Part shown: positions 44,527 through 53,298 of the stretch, piece after piece
Position numbering within the stretch: the first letter of the stretch is position 1
Layout of the letters: every line of letters starts with the position of its first letter
Notes under the pieces: model-generated
The model's input: the letters and a program-made list of their open reading frames with translations, nothing else
What the model was told of the DNA's origin: nothing
Database searches by the model: none
Made by a program: the position numbers and the translations under genes
DNA from: JAGVSR01 sp963750715
GTDB lineage: Bacteria; Pseudomonadota; Alphaproteobacteria; Rhizobiales; Hyphomicrobiaceae
NCBI GenBank assembly: GCA_963750715.1
Contig: CAVVRP010000012.1
Coordinates: 124,001 to 188,000 of the forward strand
Direction: 5' to 3'
DNA: 64,000 nucleotides

Positions 44527-45456
44527 TCAGGCCAAACCAAGCATCAGCCGGATGTTCTGTGCCGCGGCGCCCGATGCGCCTTTGCCGAGATTGTCAAGCC
44601 GCGCGACCAGCACAGCATGGCGCTGGCTTTCGTTGCCAAACACGAACAGTTCGAGCTTGTCGGACCCGTTGAGAGTCAGCGCGTCGATTCGGCCGCCGAG
44701 GGCGCCCATCGCCTCGCGCGTCGCAACCTTGACTAGCCCTGCATGGTCGTAGTGCGCGGCGAGCGCCGCATGAAGATCCGTGGCCCGCGGGCGCGCGGGC
44801 AGATCGTCAAGGTGCAACGGGATCGACACGAGCATGCCCTGACGGAAATTTCCAACCGAAGGCACGAAGATCGGCCGCCGCTTCAGGCCCGAATAGGCCA
44901 TCAGTTCGGGCACGTGCTTGTGCTCGAGGCCTAATCCGTAGAGTTCGAACGCCGGCACGGTGCCAGCTTGGTAGGCCTCGATCATGCTGTGGCCGCCGCC
45001 CGAGTAGCCTGAAACGGCGTTGATGCTGACCGGCTGATTGGCCGAAACCAGTCCGGCTGCGATCAGCGGATGCAGGAGGGCGATTGCTCCGGTCGAATAG
45101 CAGCCCGGGTTGGCGACAAGGCGCGCAGCGCGCACCGCCGCCGCCTGCGCTGCATCGAGTTCAGGAAATCCGTAGACCCAGCCGGCCGCGACGCGATGTG
45201 CGGTCGAGGCGTCGATGATCTTCGGCGCGTCTCCGCCGAGCGAGGCGGCGAGTGCGACGGCCCCCTTGGCCGCATCATCTGGCAGGCACAGGACGATGAG
45301 GTCGGCCGCGCGCATCATCTCCTTGCGAGCGGCCGCATCCTTGCGCTTGGCCGGATCGATACTGATCACCTCCATGCCATCGGCCATGGCGAGGCGCTCG
45401 CGGATTTCGAGTCCCGTCGTTCCCGCCTCGCCATCAATAAAGACCGACTTGGTCAT
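44527..45456 (-). CDS. argC: N-acetyl-gamma-glutamyl-phosphate reductase (ArgC, type 2)
   Basis: The 309-residue protein has the NADP-binding start SVFIDGEAGTTGLEIRERL and the active-site motif VANPGCYSTG with Cys119, followed by SGYSGGGHSMIE and HVPELM, where histidines assist catalysis. The short length and FIDGEAGTTGL opening mark it as the type 2 ArgC common in proteobacteria. It performs the third step of arginine synthesis in the cytoplasm. It is convergent with the heme A synthase gene and lies 13 bases after the terC stop on the same strand. Confidence 0.95.
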   Translation of the reverse strand: MTKSVFIDGEAGTTGLEIRERLAMADGMEVISIDPAKRKDAAARKEMMRAADLIVLCLPDDAAKGAVALAASLGGDAPKIIDASTAHRVAAGWVYGFPELDAAQAAAVRAARLVANPGCYSTGAIALLHPLIAAGLVSANQPVSINAVSGYSGGGHSMIEAYQAGTVPAFELYGLGLEHKHVPELMAYSGLKRRPIFVPSVGNFRQGMLVSIPLHLDDLPARPRATDLHAALAAHYDHAGLVKVATREAMGALGGRIDALTLNGSDKLELFVFGNESQRHAVLVARLDNLGKGASGAAAQNIRLMLGLA

Positions 45457-45469
45457 TGCCGTCTGGACC

Positions 45470-46222
45470 TCAGCCGCCGAATCCGAGCCTGTGCTTGATA
45501 CCCTGCCAGATTGTCTCCGAGCATCCCACGCCCCAACTGGCGCAGGCGACTTGGTGACTATCGCGATAGATCATGTCGAGGGCTACATATAGGATGATGA
45601 GCAGGCCGATCCATGCGATCCAGGGGTAGCGGTGTAGCAGCTTGGCGATATAGCTCGAGGCCACGGCCATCAGCACGATGGCAACGGCGAGACCGATGAC
45701 GAGCACAAGCGTCGATTCACCGGCGGCGCCGGCAACAGCCAGCACGTTGTCGAGCGACATCGACAGGTCGGCGAGAATGATGGTCCACAGGGCGGACCAG
45801 AATGTGGCGTTACTGCCTGGGGCGTTCGGCGCAAGAGTGGCCTCGACGTCGTCGATAGATTGTCCGTTCGTGGTGACGATCTGGCGATACATCTTCCAGC
45901 ACACGAACAGCAGCAGGATACCACCTGCCAGGGTCAGGCCGATGACCTGCAGCATCTGTTGAGCGATGGCCGAAAACATGATGCGCAGCACGACCGCGCC
46001 TGCAATGCCCCAAAAGATGACCCTGGCGCGCATCGAGGGATGAACCTGCGCCGCCGCCATCCCGACTACGATGGCGTTATCGCCGGCGAGCGTCAGGTCG
46101 ATCATCAGGATGTTGAACAACGCGACCCAATGCGTGCGCCACCACTCCGGAGAAAACATATGTCCGAATTCAACCGACAGCGTCGTCAGCAGCGCGGATA
46201 TGTCGTTCAGTAGCCATTCCAT
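45470..46222 (-). CDS. TerC-family integral membrane protein
   Basis: The 250-residue protein has seven or more membrane segments and the TerC/YjbE pattern: LFNILMIDLTLAGDNAIVVGMAA near the N-terminus and TIILADLSMSLDNVLAVAGAA in the middle, each with the conserved Asp-Asn pair that probably binds a metal. TerC proteins handle metals such as manganese in exoenzyme metalation; the older tellurite link is not general. It lies between rpsI and argC on the same strand, a constant neighbourhood in Rhizobiales-like genomes as far as I recall. Confidence 0.9.
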   Translation of the reverse strand: MEWLLNDISALLTTLSVEFGHMFSPEWWRTHWVALFNILMIDLTLAGDNAIVVGMAAAQVHPSMRARVIFWGIAGAVVLRIMFSAIAQQMLQVIGLTLAGGILLLFVCWKMYRQIVTTNGQSIDDVEATLAPNAPGSNATFWSALWTIILADLSMSLDNVLAVAGAAGESTLVLVIGLAVAIVLMAVASSYIAKLLHRYPWIAWIGLLIILYVALDMIYRDSHQVACASWGVGCSETIWQGIKHRLGFGG

Positions 46223-46330
46223 CTACGTTTTGTCTCCGGTGCGCCGGCGGTCGTGACCATGCTGCCAAACTTAGGCGGTTGCCTTTTGGCATCCACGGCC
46301 GAGCGGAGCAACCGCTTTGTCGTTGAAGCA

Positions 46331-46361
46331 CAACAGCCCGCCAATGACGGGCGGGCTGTTG
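46331..46361 (-). terminator. hairpin downstream of rpsI
   Basis: CAACAGCCCGCC (46331-46342) pairs perfectly with GGCGGGCTGTTG (46350-46361) around a seven-base loop. It starts 28 bases after the rpsI stop on the minus strand. There is no T-run behind it, so termination may be weak or factor-aided; it may also stabilise the mRNA end. Confidence 0.6.
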
Positions 46362-46388
46362 CAGGTGTGATCGCAGAAAAGGGCCGGC

Positions 46389-46874
46389 CTAGCGCTTCGA
46401 GAATTGGAAGCTGCGGCGAGCCTTCATGCGGCCGTACTTCTTGCGTTCGACGACGCGGCTGTCGCGGGTCAGGAAGCCACCCTTCTTCAGTACACCGCGA
46501 AGTTCCGGTTCGAAGTACGTGAGCGCCTTTGAAATGCCGTGACGGACGGCGCCGGCCTGGCCCGAGAGCCCGCCGCCTGCGACCGTAACGTTGATGTCGT
46601 ACTGGGTGCCGCGGCTGGCTGCGTTCAAGGGTTGCTGCAACAGCATCTGCAGGACGGGGCGAGCAAAATACTGCTTGTAGTCCTTTTTGTTGACGACGAT
46701 CATACCGTTGCCCGGCTTGATCCAGACGCGGGCGACCGCGTTCTTTCGCTTGCCCGTGGCGTACGCCCGGCCGAGCTTGTCCAGTTTCTGGACGTGGACG
46801 GGGGCTTCGGAGGCTGCAGGCGTGGCGCCCTTTAGGGTGCCGAGATCGCCCAGTGTCTTGGTTTCGGTAGGCAT
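46389..46874 (-). CDS. rpsI: 30S ribosomal protein S9
   Basis: The 161-residue protein is S9 with an N-terminal extension of about 30 residues usual in Alphaproteobacteria. The core contains GRAYATGKRKNAVARVWIKPG, VAGGGLSGQAGAVRHGISKAL and the C-terminal tail DSRVVERKKYGRMKARRSFQFSKR, whose final Lys-Arg reaches the P-site tRNA. The gene begins five bases after the rplM stop and is cotranscribed with it. Confidence 0.98.
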   Translation of the reverse strand: MPTETKTLGDLGTLKGATPAASEAPVHVQKLDKLGRAYATGKRKNAVARVWIKPGNGMIVVNKKDYKQYFARPVLQMLLQQPLNAASRGTQYDINVTVAGGGLSGQAGAVRHGISKALTYFEPELRGVLKKGGFLTRDSRVVERKKYGRMKARRSFQFSKR

Positions 46875-46879
46875 GGGGA

Positions 46880-47341
46880 TCAGTCCCTCACGTTCTTGCG
46901 ATTGAGCTTGGCGACATCGAGCGGAACAGGCGTCTGGGCGGCGTGCGGATGCTCTGTGCCCTTGTAGACGCGCAGGTTGTGCATCAGCTGACGCTGCAGC
47001 GGACCGCGCTTCAGCATGCGCTCGACAGCCTTCTCGATCACGCGCTCGGGGAACTTGCCCTCGATGATGCGGCGAGGCGAGGTCTCTTTGATGCCGCCGG
47101 GATAACCCGTGTGGCGATAGTAGACTTTGTCCTCGTACTTGTTGCCGGTGAACACGACCTTCTCGGCGTTGACGACGACGACGTTGTCGCCACAGTCGAC
47201 GTGGGGTGTGTAGATGGCCTTATGTTTGCCCTTGAGGCGTGTGGCGATCAGGGCGGCAAGCCGGCCGACGACGAGACCGTCGGCGTCGATGACAACCCAA
47301 CCCTTGTCCACTTCGCTCGATTTGGCGACGTAGGTCTTCAT
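46880..47341 (-). CDS. rplM: 50S ribosomal protein L13
   Basis: The 153-residue protein is L13, with WVVIDADGLVVGRLAALIATRLKGKHK near the N-terminus, DCGDNVVVVNAEKVVFTGNK, YYRHTGYPGGIKE and VERMLKRGPLQRQLMHNLRVYKG. It is the first gene of the rplM-rpsI unit. The AT-rich upstream region at 47500-47560 probably contains the promoter. Confidence 0.98.
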   Translation of the reverse strand: MKTYVAKSSEVDKGWVVIDADGLVVGRLAALIATRLKGKHKAIYTPHVDCGDNVVVVNAEKVVFTGNKYEDKVYYRHTGYPGGIKETSPRRIIEGKFPERVIEKAVERMLKRGPLQRQLMHNLRVYKGTEHPHAAQTPVPLDVAKLNRKNVRD

Positions 47342-47517
47342 GAGGCAGCTCTCCTGCCGATGCGTGTTGCGTGGATGGAAGCCGGTAGATGTGCCATGGC
47401 AGCCAAGGCGGCGCAGCGAACACTTCCCCCGACAGTGCGTGGTGTCTATTGTGCGTTACCGACCATGTCAATCATAAGAGGGCTTTAAAGGGCCGAAAAT
47501 CGGCATTTTCTGAATGT

Positions 47518-47553
47518 GGTATTATATTACTTCGTAGACGGTATTATAATACC
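47518..47553. promoter_or_regulatory. AT-rich palindromes upstream of rplM
   Basis: GGTATTATAATACC (47540-47553) is a perfect 14-base palindrome. A partial copy, GGTATTATATTAC, lies 22 bases to the left at 47518-47530. Both contain TATAAT- or TATATT-like cores on both strands, so they may be -10 elements for rplM and for the gene at 47761, or operators spaced two helical turns apart. The stretch stands out sharply from the high-GC surroundings. A distinct role is inference. Confidence 0.45.
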
Positions 47554-47760
47554 GAAATTTTGTTAGCTTTTTTGTCGGCGCCTTGGTCCACGGTGAAAGC
47601 CTTGCCCGACACCATGCGGCCGGACTTCGATTGATCGCCGTGTCTCTGGACTTCCGGACCCCTCCGTTCATATTGGCGTCTCAGTTTTCGTCTCGACTCA
47701 AGCTCCAAACTCGCCGGGTGTCCCGATAATCCCCTATGGCTTCGAGGAGGTTTCAAGAAC

Positions 47761-48342
47761 ATGTGGACGAAACTGCCCCGCACGCTGCTCGCAGCCGCGC
47801 TTGTCGCGCTCGGCACTACCGAGGAATCGCCGATGGCAACGGCGGAGGAACTGCGTCAGATGCCGCTGACGGACGCGCAGGTCGCAGCCTTCATCGCCGC
47901 CCAGAAGGATTTCCAGCCGCTCGCCGGCAAACTTCTCGAAGGCGGCGACAAGCCGGACGCCGGTCTGACAACTCAACTCGAGGAGATTTCCAAGAAGCAC
48001 GGGTTTGCCAACTTCTCCGAATTCGAAGACGTCGGCGCCAACATAACGATCGTGCTCGATGGGCTGGACCGGAACAACGGCGTTTACACGGACCCGGTGG
48101 AAAAAATGAAGACCGAACTCGAGGACATCAAGAAGGATGCCTCGATCCCCGATGAAGACAAGAAGCTCGCTATCGACGACCTGACGCAGGAAATCGCGGC
48201 GGCGCAGCCTCTGAGGTTCAAGGATAACGTCGAGGTAGTGAAAAAGCATCAGGCCGAACTGGAGACCCTCATCAACGACGGCGCGGGCGACAGTCCCGCC
48301 GGCACCGATGGGCCGGAATCAGCGCCCACAGGTGCGCAGTAA
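47761..48342 (+). CDS. acidic secreted protein of unknown function
   Basis: The 193-residue product starts at ATG 47761, ten bases after GAGGAGG. A short hydrophobic N-terminus (LPRTLLAAALVALG) may be a signal peptide. The rest is helical and acidic: MPLTDAQVAAFIAAQKDFQPLAGKL, TTQLEEISKKHGFANFSEFEDVGANI and DASIPDEDKKLAIDDLTQEIA, with a low-complexity end. Similar small helical proteins are common in related bacteria but have no function I can name. The stop overlaps the next start (TAATG), so it is coupled to the enoyl-CoA hydratase gene. Confidence 0.75.
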   Translation: MWTKLPRTLLAAALVALGTTEESPMATAEELRQMPLTDAQVAAFIAAQKDFQPLAGKLLEGGDKPDAGLTTQLEEISKKHGFANFSEFEDVGANITIVLDGLDRNNGVYTDPVEKMKTELEDIKKDASIPDEDKKLAIDDLTQEIAAAQPLRFKDNVEVVKKHQAELETLINDGAGDSPAGTDGPESAPTGAQ

Positions 48343-49181
48343 TGGCCGATGAAGCGAGGCCCGCCACGGCCGCCATCACGCAAGCGACCGATGGGCTTCT
48401 GGTGATGAGCAGGCCTGCTGCGGGTGTCGCGGTCGTTACGATGAGCCGTGCAGCCGCTCGCAACAGCCTGTCGCGCGCCATGTTAAGCGCCCTGCATTCT
48501 GCCGTACAGGAGCTCGGCGCCGATGGCAGCATCGCCGCGATCGTACTGGCGGGCGATGGCCGCGCGTTTTGCGCCGGGCATGATCTGAAGGAACTCACCG
48601 CCCATCGCGCCGATAGCGACGGCGGTCGCGCCTTTTTTGCCGATACGATTGAGGATTGCGCGGCGTTGATGCAGGCCATCGTTGCATGTCCCAAGCCTGT
48701 TATCGCGGCCGTCGCCGCCACCGCGACCGCCGCCGGTTGCCAGTTAGTCGCGACGTGCGATCTGGCGGTCGCCTCGGAGACGGCCGAGTTCTGCACGCCG
48801 GGCGTCAACATCGGTCTTTTCTGTTCAACGCCAATGGTGTCGCTGTCCCGCAATGTGCCGCGCAAGCGCGCGATGGAGATGCTTCTGCTGGGGGAAATGC
48901 TATCCGCGCACGATGCCGCCGACTTTGGGCTGGTCAACCGAGTCGTGCCGCCCGCAGCCGTCATGGACGAGGCAGTCGGCATGGCGCGGCGCATCGCCGA
49001 GAAGTCAATGGCGACCGTAGCGATCGGCAAACAGGCATTCTACCACCAGATCGAACAGCCTCTCGACGAGGCCTACACCTATGCAGCACGGGTCATGGTT
49101 CAGAACATGATGATGCGCGATGCTAGCGAGGGCATTGACGCTTTCTTGGAAAAGCGTGTGCCGTCGTGGAAGGGCTGCTGA
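48342..49181 (+). CDS. enoyl-CoA hydratase/isomerase family protein
   Basis: The 279-residue protein is a crotonase: VAVVTMSRAAARNSLSRAML, GDGRAFCAGHDLKELTAHR (oxyanion hole), CPKPVIAAVAATATAAGCQLVATCDLAVAS and VASETAEFCTPGVNIGLFCS. The second catalytic glutamate of true hydratases is not obvious, since the usual FGQPE is replaced by FCTPG, so it may belong to the enoyl-CoA hydratase domain 3 (ECHDC3-like) group. It probably handles an acyl-CoA in the cytoplasm. It is coupled to its neighbours on both sides. Confidence 0.9.
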   Translation: MADEARPATAAITQATDGLLVMSRPAAGVAVVTMSRAAARNSLSRAMLSALHSAVQELGADGSIAAIVLAGDGRAFCAGHDLKELTAHRADSDGGRAFFADTIEDCAALMQAIVACPKPVIAAVAATATAAGCQLVATCDLAVASETAEFCTPGVNIGLFCSTPMVSLSRNVPRKRAMEMLLLGEMLSAHDAADFGLVNRVVPPAAVMDEAVGMARRIAEKSMATVAIGKQAFYHQIEQPLDEAYTYAARVMVQNMMMRDASEGIDAFLEKRVPSWKGC

Positions 49182-49182
49182 C

Positions 49183-49716
49183 GTGACCCACGACACTTAT
49201 GCGGACGCCTACATCGCCGGCATTCTCGGACGCGTTCGAACGTTCGCTTTCGTCGGTGCGTCGGCGAACGAGAACAGGCCAAGCTACTTCGCTATGAAGT
49301 ACCTGCTTGGCAAAGGCTACCGCATCCTACCGATCAACCCAGGCCTCGCCGGGCAGGAGATCCTCGGTCAGAGGGTTCACGCGCGCGTTAGGGATATTCC
49401 CGAAGGCCCCGTCGACGTTGTCGACATCTTCCGCAACTCGGAAGCCGCGCTGGAGATCACGCGCGAGGCGATTGTCGAGAATGACCGGCTCGGCATATCA
49501 ACGGTCTGGATGCAGCTCGGCGTACGCAACGACATCGCAGCCGCGGAAGCCCAAGCCGCGGGCCTTACCGTGGTAATGAACCGATGTCCGAAGATCGAGT
49601 ATGGCCGGTTGTCGGGCGAGATCGGGTGGGCCGGTGTCAACTCCGGAATCCTTTCAAGCCGAAGGCCCAAGCTGGCGCAGGGCGCATTTCAAAACCACCG
49701 CATTCCCGGCAAATAA
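49183..49716 (+). CDS. CoA-binding domain protein (YccU type)
   Basis: The product, 177 residues from GTG 49183 (one base after the previous stop), is a stand-alone Rossmann CoA-binding domain: RTFAFVGASANENRPSYFAMKYLLGKGYRILPINP, then VDVVDIFRNSEAA, VWMQLGVRN and VVMNRCPKIEYGRL. Such proteins bind CoA through the nucleotide loop, but their role is unknown. The operon order secreted protein, crotonase, CoA-binding protein suggests a small acyl-CoA-related unit. Confidence 0.9.
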   Translation: MTHDTYADAYIAGILGRVRTFAFVGASANENRPSYFAMKYLLGKGYRILPINPGLAGQEILGQRVHARVRDIPEGPVDVVDIFRNSEAALEITREAIVENDRLGISTVWMQLGVRNDIAAAEAQAAGLTVVMNRCPKIEYGRLSGEIGWAGVNSGILSSRRPKLAQGAFQNHRIPGK

Positions 49717-49746
49717 CTGAGCGGCGCTTTCAGGACGTGGCGACTG

Positions 49747-50763
49747 TCAATCGTGGCGCGCGGAGCGTTCCATCCACGAGAGTAGAAGCATCACCGTCGA
49801 CACGGCAATGGCCAGCGCGAGGAACGGGGCGGTGAGCGCCAGCACGGCCGCGATCAGCAACACCGAATTGCAGACGAGCACCGCGATCGTAACCGGCTCG
49901 TGCGCGCCAATTCCAGCCGCCGCTCTCTGATAGAAGTGTTCCCGATGCGGCTCCCAGGGCCTCGCCCCTGCCACGACGCGGCGTGCCAGAGTCAGGGTGG
50001 CGTCGGCGGCGAAGTAGAGGGGCGGAATGACGGCGGCGACGAGCGAGTGATGAACGGCGACGTCGAACATTAGCCACCCCATCAGGAAGCCGAGCGGCAC
50101 GCTGCCAACGTCACCGAGAAAAATTCGGGCCGGCGGCCAGTTCCAGATCAGGAAGCCGCAGGTTGCGCCGATCGCCCCGAAGGCGAGCGCGTGCAGCGGC
50201 CCGGCGGCCGCGCCATTTGCTAAAGAGACGGCCGCGAACCCCGCCGCGATGGTTACGGTCTCGACGCCCGCGATGCCGTCGATCCCGTCCATGAAATTGT
50301 ACAGATTGAGGAACCAGACCAGCGCAAGACCGCACACAAGGCGATCGAGGACCCATGGCAGATGGCCATGCAACACGAGTATGTTTCCGGGCAGTGACAG
50401 CATGCAGGCTGTGGCCGCCGCGATATGCACAACGAGGCGCGGCAAGGCCGGCGTGGCTTTCATGTCGTCGGCCCACGATACAAGTGCCAGCACGATGAGG
50501 GCAGGGAGCAGAAGACGCGGCAAGCCTCTTAGCGGCCAGATCAGGACCGCGGCCGTGAGCATCGCCGCCAGCAGCGGCAAGCCGCCGCCGAGCGCGACGG
50601 CGCCTTTGTGCATGGTGCGGTGGTTCGGCAGCGCCACGATGGCGCGCGCCTGGACCCAGCGGATAAACAGGAGGGTTCCGCTGGCGGCCAGGAGGAATGA
50701 GACGAGGACCGTCACAAGCGGGCGCACAAGGTGGCTCCAGCGGGTATCTCTAGTGTCATTCAA
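49747..50763 (-). CDS. WecA/MraY-family UDP-sugar:undecaprenyl-phosphate transferase
   Basis: The 338-residue protein has about ten membrane segments and the glycosyltransferase 4 motifs: ALPNHRTMHKGAVALGGGLP, VSWADDMKATPALPR (catalytic Asp-Asp), NLYNFMDGIDGIAGVE and RIFLGDVGSVPLGF, plus the HREHFYQR loop that fixes sugar specificity in WecA-like enzymes. It joins a sugar phosphate, probably GlcNAc-type or a deoxysugar, to undecaprenyl phosphate at the start of a polysaccharide or O-antigen. The neighbouring genes are not polysaccharide genes. Confidence 0.92.
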   Translation of the reverse strand: MNDTRDTRWSHLVRPLVTVLVSFLLAASGTLLFIRWVQARAIVALPNHRTMHKGAVALGGGLPLLAAMLTAAVLIWPLRGLPRLLLPALIVLALVSWADDMKATPALPRLVVHIAAATACMLSLPGNILVLHGHLPWVLDRLVCGLALVWFLNLYNFMDGIDGIAGVETVTIAAGFAAVSLANGAAAGPLHALAFGAIGATCGFLIWNWPPARIFLGDVGSVPLGFLMGWLMFDVAVHHSLVAAVIPPLYFAADATLTLARRVVAGARPWEPHREHFYQRAAAGIGAHEPVTIAVLVCNSVLLIAAVLALTAPFLALAIAVSTVMLLLSWMERSARHD

Positions 50764-50817
50764 ACGTCGTGCGCAGCGATATCAGAACCGTTAGGTCACG
50801 CCAATCCCGCCTCTCGG

Positions 50818-53001
50818 TTACTTGCCCACGATGCTGAAATCGGCCGAAAGCGATGCCGCCGAGCTTCCCCCCGCAAAGATCTTGAAAGGACCCGGCTCAA
50901 CCAGATAGCGGCCTTCGTCATCGTGGAAGCCGAGTTCGGATGCTTTCAGCTGGAAATGGACAGTTCGCGTCTGGCCCGGTTTCAGCTCCACCTTCCGAAA
51001 CGCCTTCAGCTCTCGAACCGGGCGCGAACGACTGGCAACGAGCTGGCGCGTGTAGAGCTGCACGACCTCCCCGCCTTTCCTCGATCCCGCGTTACGAAGC
51101 GTTACGGCGACCTCGATCTCGCCGTCGGGTTTCATGCACGCGGAGCCGACCTCAATCTTATCGTAGACGAAGTCGGTATAGCTGAGGCCGTGGCCGAACG
51201 GGTACAGCGGCGTGACTGCTTCGTCGACGTAGCCCGAGGTATAGCGGCTGCCCGTCCATGGACGGCTCGTCGGGAGGCTGTTGTAGGCGATGGGAATCTG
51301 GCCGACCGAACGCGGGAAAGTCATCGGCAGCTTTCCGGACGGCGAAACTTCGCCGAGCAGCACTTCGGCCAGCGCCGCTCGGCCTTCCGTGCCGGGGTTC
51401 CAGGCGACCAGGATGCTGGCGGCGTACTTGTCGGCGTAGCCGAGCGTCAGCGGGCGGCCGGTCTCGACGACCAGCACAATCGGCTTGCCCGTCTCGACCA
51501 GAGCTTCGAGCATCTCCTGCTGCATGCCCGACAGACCAAGACTGGTGCGCGAGGCGCCTTCGCCGTTGACGTCGCAGTCTTCCGTTACGACCAGCACGAC
51601 GACATCAGCGCGCTTGGCTTCGACCACGGCCTCATGCTTATCGGCAAAGGTTCGCCCGCACGCGTCGTTGTAGCCCTTCACGTAATGAAGATCCTGACCC
51701 GGCCGCAGGCGCGCGCGCAAAGCGTCAACTAGGGATTGCGTCTCGGGCTTGGTCAGAGTGGCGGGCCCATACCAGGAGTGGTCGTTGGTGGTTTCCGCGC
51801 CCGTGCCGATCAGTGCGATCGTTTTCACCGACGGCGTAATGGGCAGCTTCTCGCCGTCGTTCTTCAGCAGCACGAAACTCTCGCGGGCGACATTGCGCGC
51901 CGTCTTGCGCACGTCGGCCTCGGTGATTGGAGGCGGCAGCGGCTTCTTGTCGAATAGTCCGAGGCGGACCTTGACCCGTAATACCCGGCGCACGGCCTCG
52001 TCGAGCGCAGCGCGCGGCACGCGGCCAGTGGCGATTTCCTGCGTAAGGTGGCGATGGTAAGCGTTACTCTCCATGTCCATGTCGATGCCGGCGAGGATCG
52101 CCTTGCGCGCGCCTTCGGCGAGCGTGGCCGCGACCCCGTGGTTCATCAATTCGCCGATGGCGACGAAATCGGAGGTCACGAACCCGTCAAAGCCGAGGCG
52201 CTCCTTTAGTAGCCCGTTGATGAGGCGGCGATCCGCGGTGACGGGCACGCCGTTGATGGTATTGAACGACGCCATGACGGTATCGCTGCCGGCTTCGAGC
52301 GCGGCGCGAAACGGCGGCAGGTAGCGGTCGAACAATTCGGGCGTGGAGATCTCCGCGCCGTTGTAGTCGCGCCCGCCTTCCGGCGCGCCATATCCGACGA
52401 AGTGCTTGACCGAGGTGGCGAGCCCGCCCTTGCGGTATCCGCGCACGCGGGCCGCCGCGAAGGCCGAGCCCAGGAACGCGTCTTCGCCGGCGCTTTCGAT
52501 GACGCGGCCCCAGCGGGGATCACGAGACACGTCCACCATCGGTGCGAACGTCCAGTTGATGCCCGTTGCGGCGGCCTCCCGCGCGATGGCTTCGGCGGCA
52601 GCTTCCGCAAGTTCCGGCCGCCAAGTCGCCGCCCAGGCTATGGGCGTGGGAAAACTGATCCGGAAGGCCCAGATGGCGTCGATTGCGAACAGCAGCGGAA
52701 TGCCCAGGCGGGACTGGCGCGCGGCGGTATCGAAGTCGCGGATCGTCCTTGGATCGACCACATTCAGCATGGCCCCGATGCGGCCTTGGCGCGCGAGTTC
52801 GATCTGCGGTGCCCACGGAAAGGCGAGCGAGGGGAAATGAAGCTGGCCGATCTTCTCCTCAAGCGTCATGCGCGCAAGCATGGATTCGACCGTCCGTTCC
52901 ACCTCCTTGCCGCTTGTCTTGTTGGCCCCGGCGGCGGCTGAAGCGGACACAACGATGGCACAGACAAGTGCCAGGAAGGGTGTCTTGAGACGGTTCGTCA
53001 T
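50818..53001 (-). CDS. glycoside hydrolase family 3 (periplasmic beta-glucosidase type)
   Basis: The product, 727 residues from ATG 53001, has a signal peptide (FLALVCAIVVSASAAAG) and the GH3 build: an N-terminal TIM-like barrel with FAPMVDVSRDPRWGRVIESAGEDAFLGS, KHFVGYGAPEGGRDYN and the nucleophile Asp278 in GFVTSDF, then a C-terminal domain (SFVLLKNDGEKLPI) and a fibronectin-like end. It resembles E. coli BglX. At residues 108-114 it reads DAIWAFR, where BglX-like enzymes have DVIHGYR; the His-to-Trp change may alter sugar choice. An ATG at 53100 would precede the signal peptide by 33 residues and is rejected. Confidence 0.92.
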   Translation of the reverse strand: MTNRLKTPFLALVCAIVVSASAAAGANKTSGKEVERTVESMLARMTLEEKIGQLHFPSLAFPWAPQIELARQGRIGAMLNVVDPRTIRDFDTAARQSRLGIPLLFAIDAIWAFRISFPTPIAWAATWRPELAEAAAEAIAREAAATGINWTFAPMVDVSRDPRWGRVIESAGEDAFLGSAFAAARVRGYRKGGLATSVKHFVGYGAPEGGRDYNGAEISTPELFDRYLPPFRAALEAGSDTVMASFNTINGVPVTADRRLINGLLKERLGFDGFVTSDFVAIGELMNHGVAATLAEGARKAILAGIDMDMESNAYHRHLTQEIATGRVPRAALDEAVRRVLRVKVRLGLFDKKPLPPPITEADVRKTARNVARESFVLLKNDGEKLPITPSVKTIALIGTGAETTNDHSWYGPATLTKPETQSLVDALRARLRPGQDLHYVKGYNDACGRTFADKHEAVVEAKRADVVVLVVTEDCDVNGEGASRTSLGLSGMQQEMLEALVETGKPIVLVVETGRPLTLGYADKYAASILVAWNPGTEGRAALAEVLLGEVSPSGKLPMTFPRSVGQIPIAYNSLPTSRPWTGSRYTSGYVDEAVTPLYPFGHGLSYTDFVYDKIEVGSACMKPDGEIEVAVTLRNAGSRKGGEVVQLYTRQLVASRSRPVRELKAFRKVELKPGQTRTVHFQLKASELGFHDDEGRYLVEPGPFKIFAGGSSAASLSADFSIVGK

Positions 53002-53298
53002 GAGATTTGGGATTTTGGTGCGCGGCTTCTGTAAGGTTCGAACGGGGGTTGCGTCCAACGATCTATGGGCGCTTGCAGCGCTGCTCCGGTAACCACGCAA
53101 TTTCGGGGCCCTCTACAATGTGGCATAGCAGCCGGTCATGCGGTGCGTTTGCGGCGGCAGCGTGAACACCACTTGCCGTGAACGCGGCAGCGCGCCATGG
53201 TCGGGGCGATGTGGCGCGCCGCCGCAAGCGCCGCCTGCCTACTATTCAAGCGGGCTTGCCCTCGTTATCAGCAGGTCGCACGCCCCCCGGAGACTACT

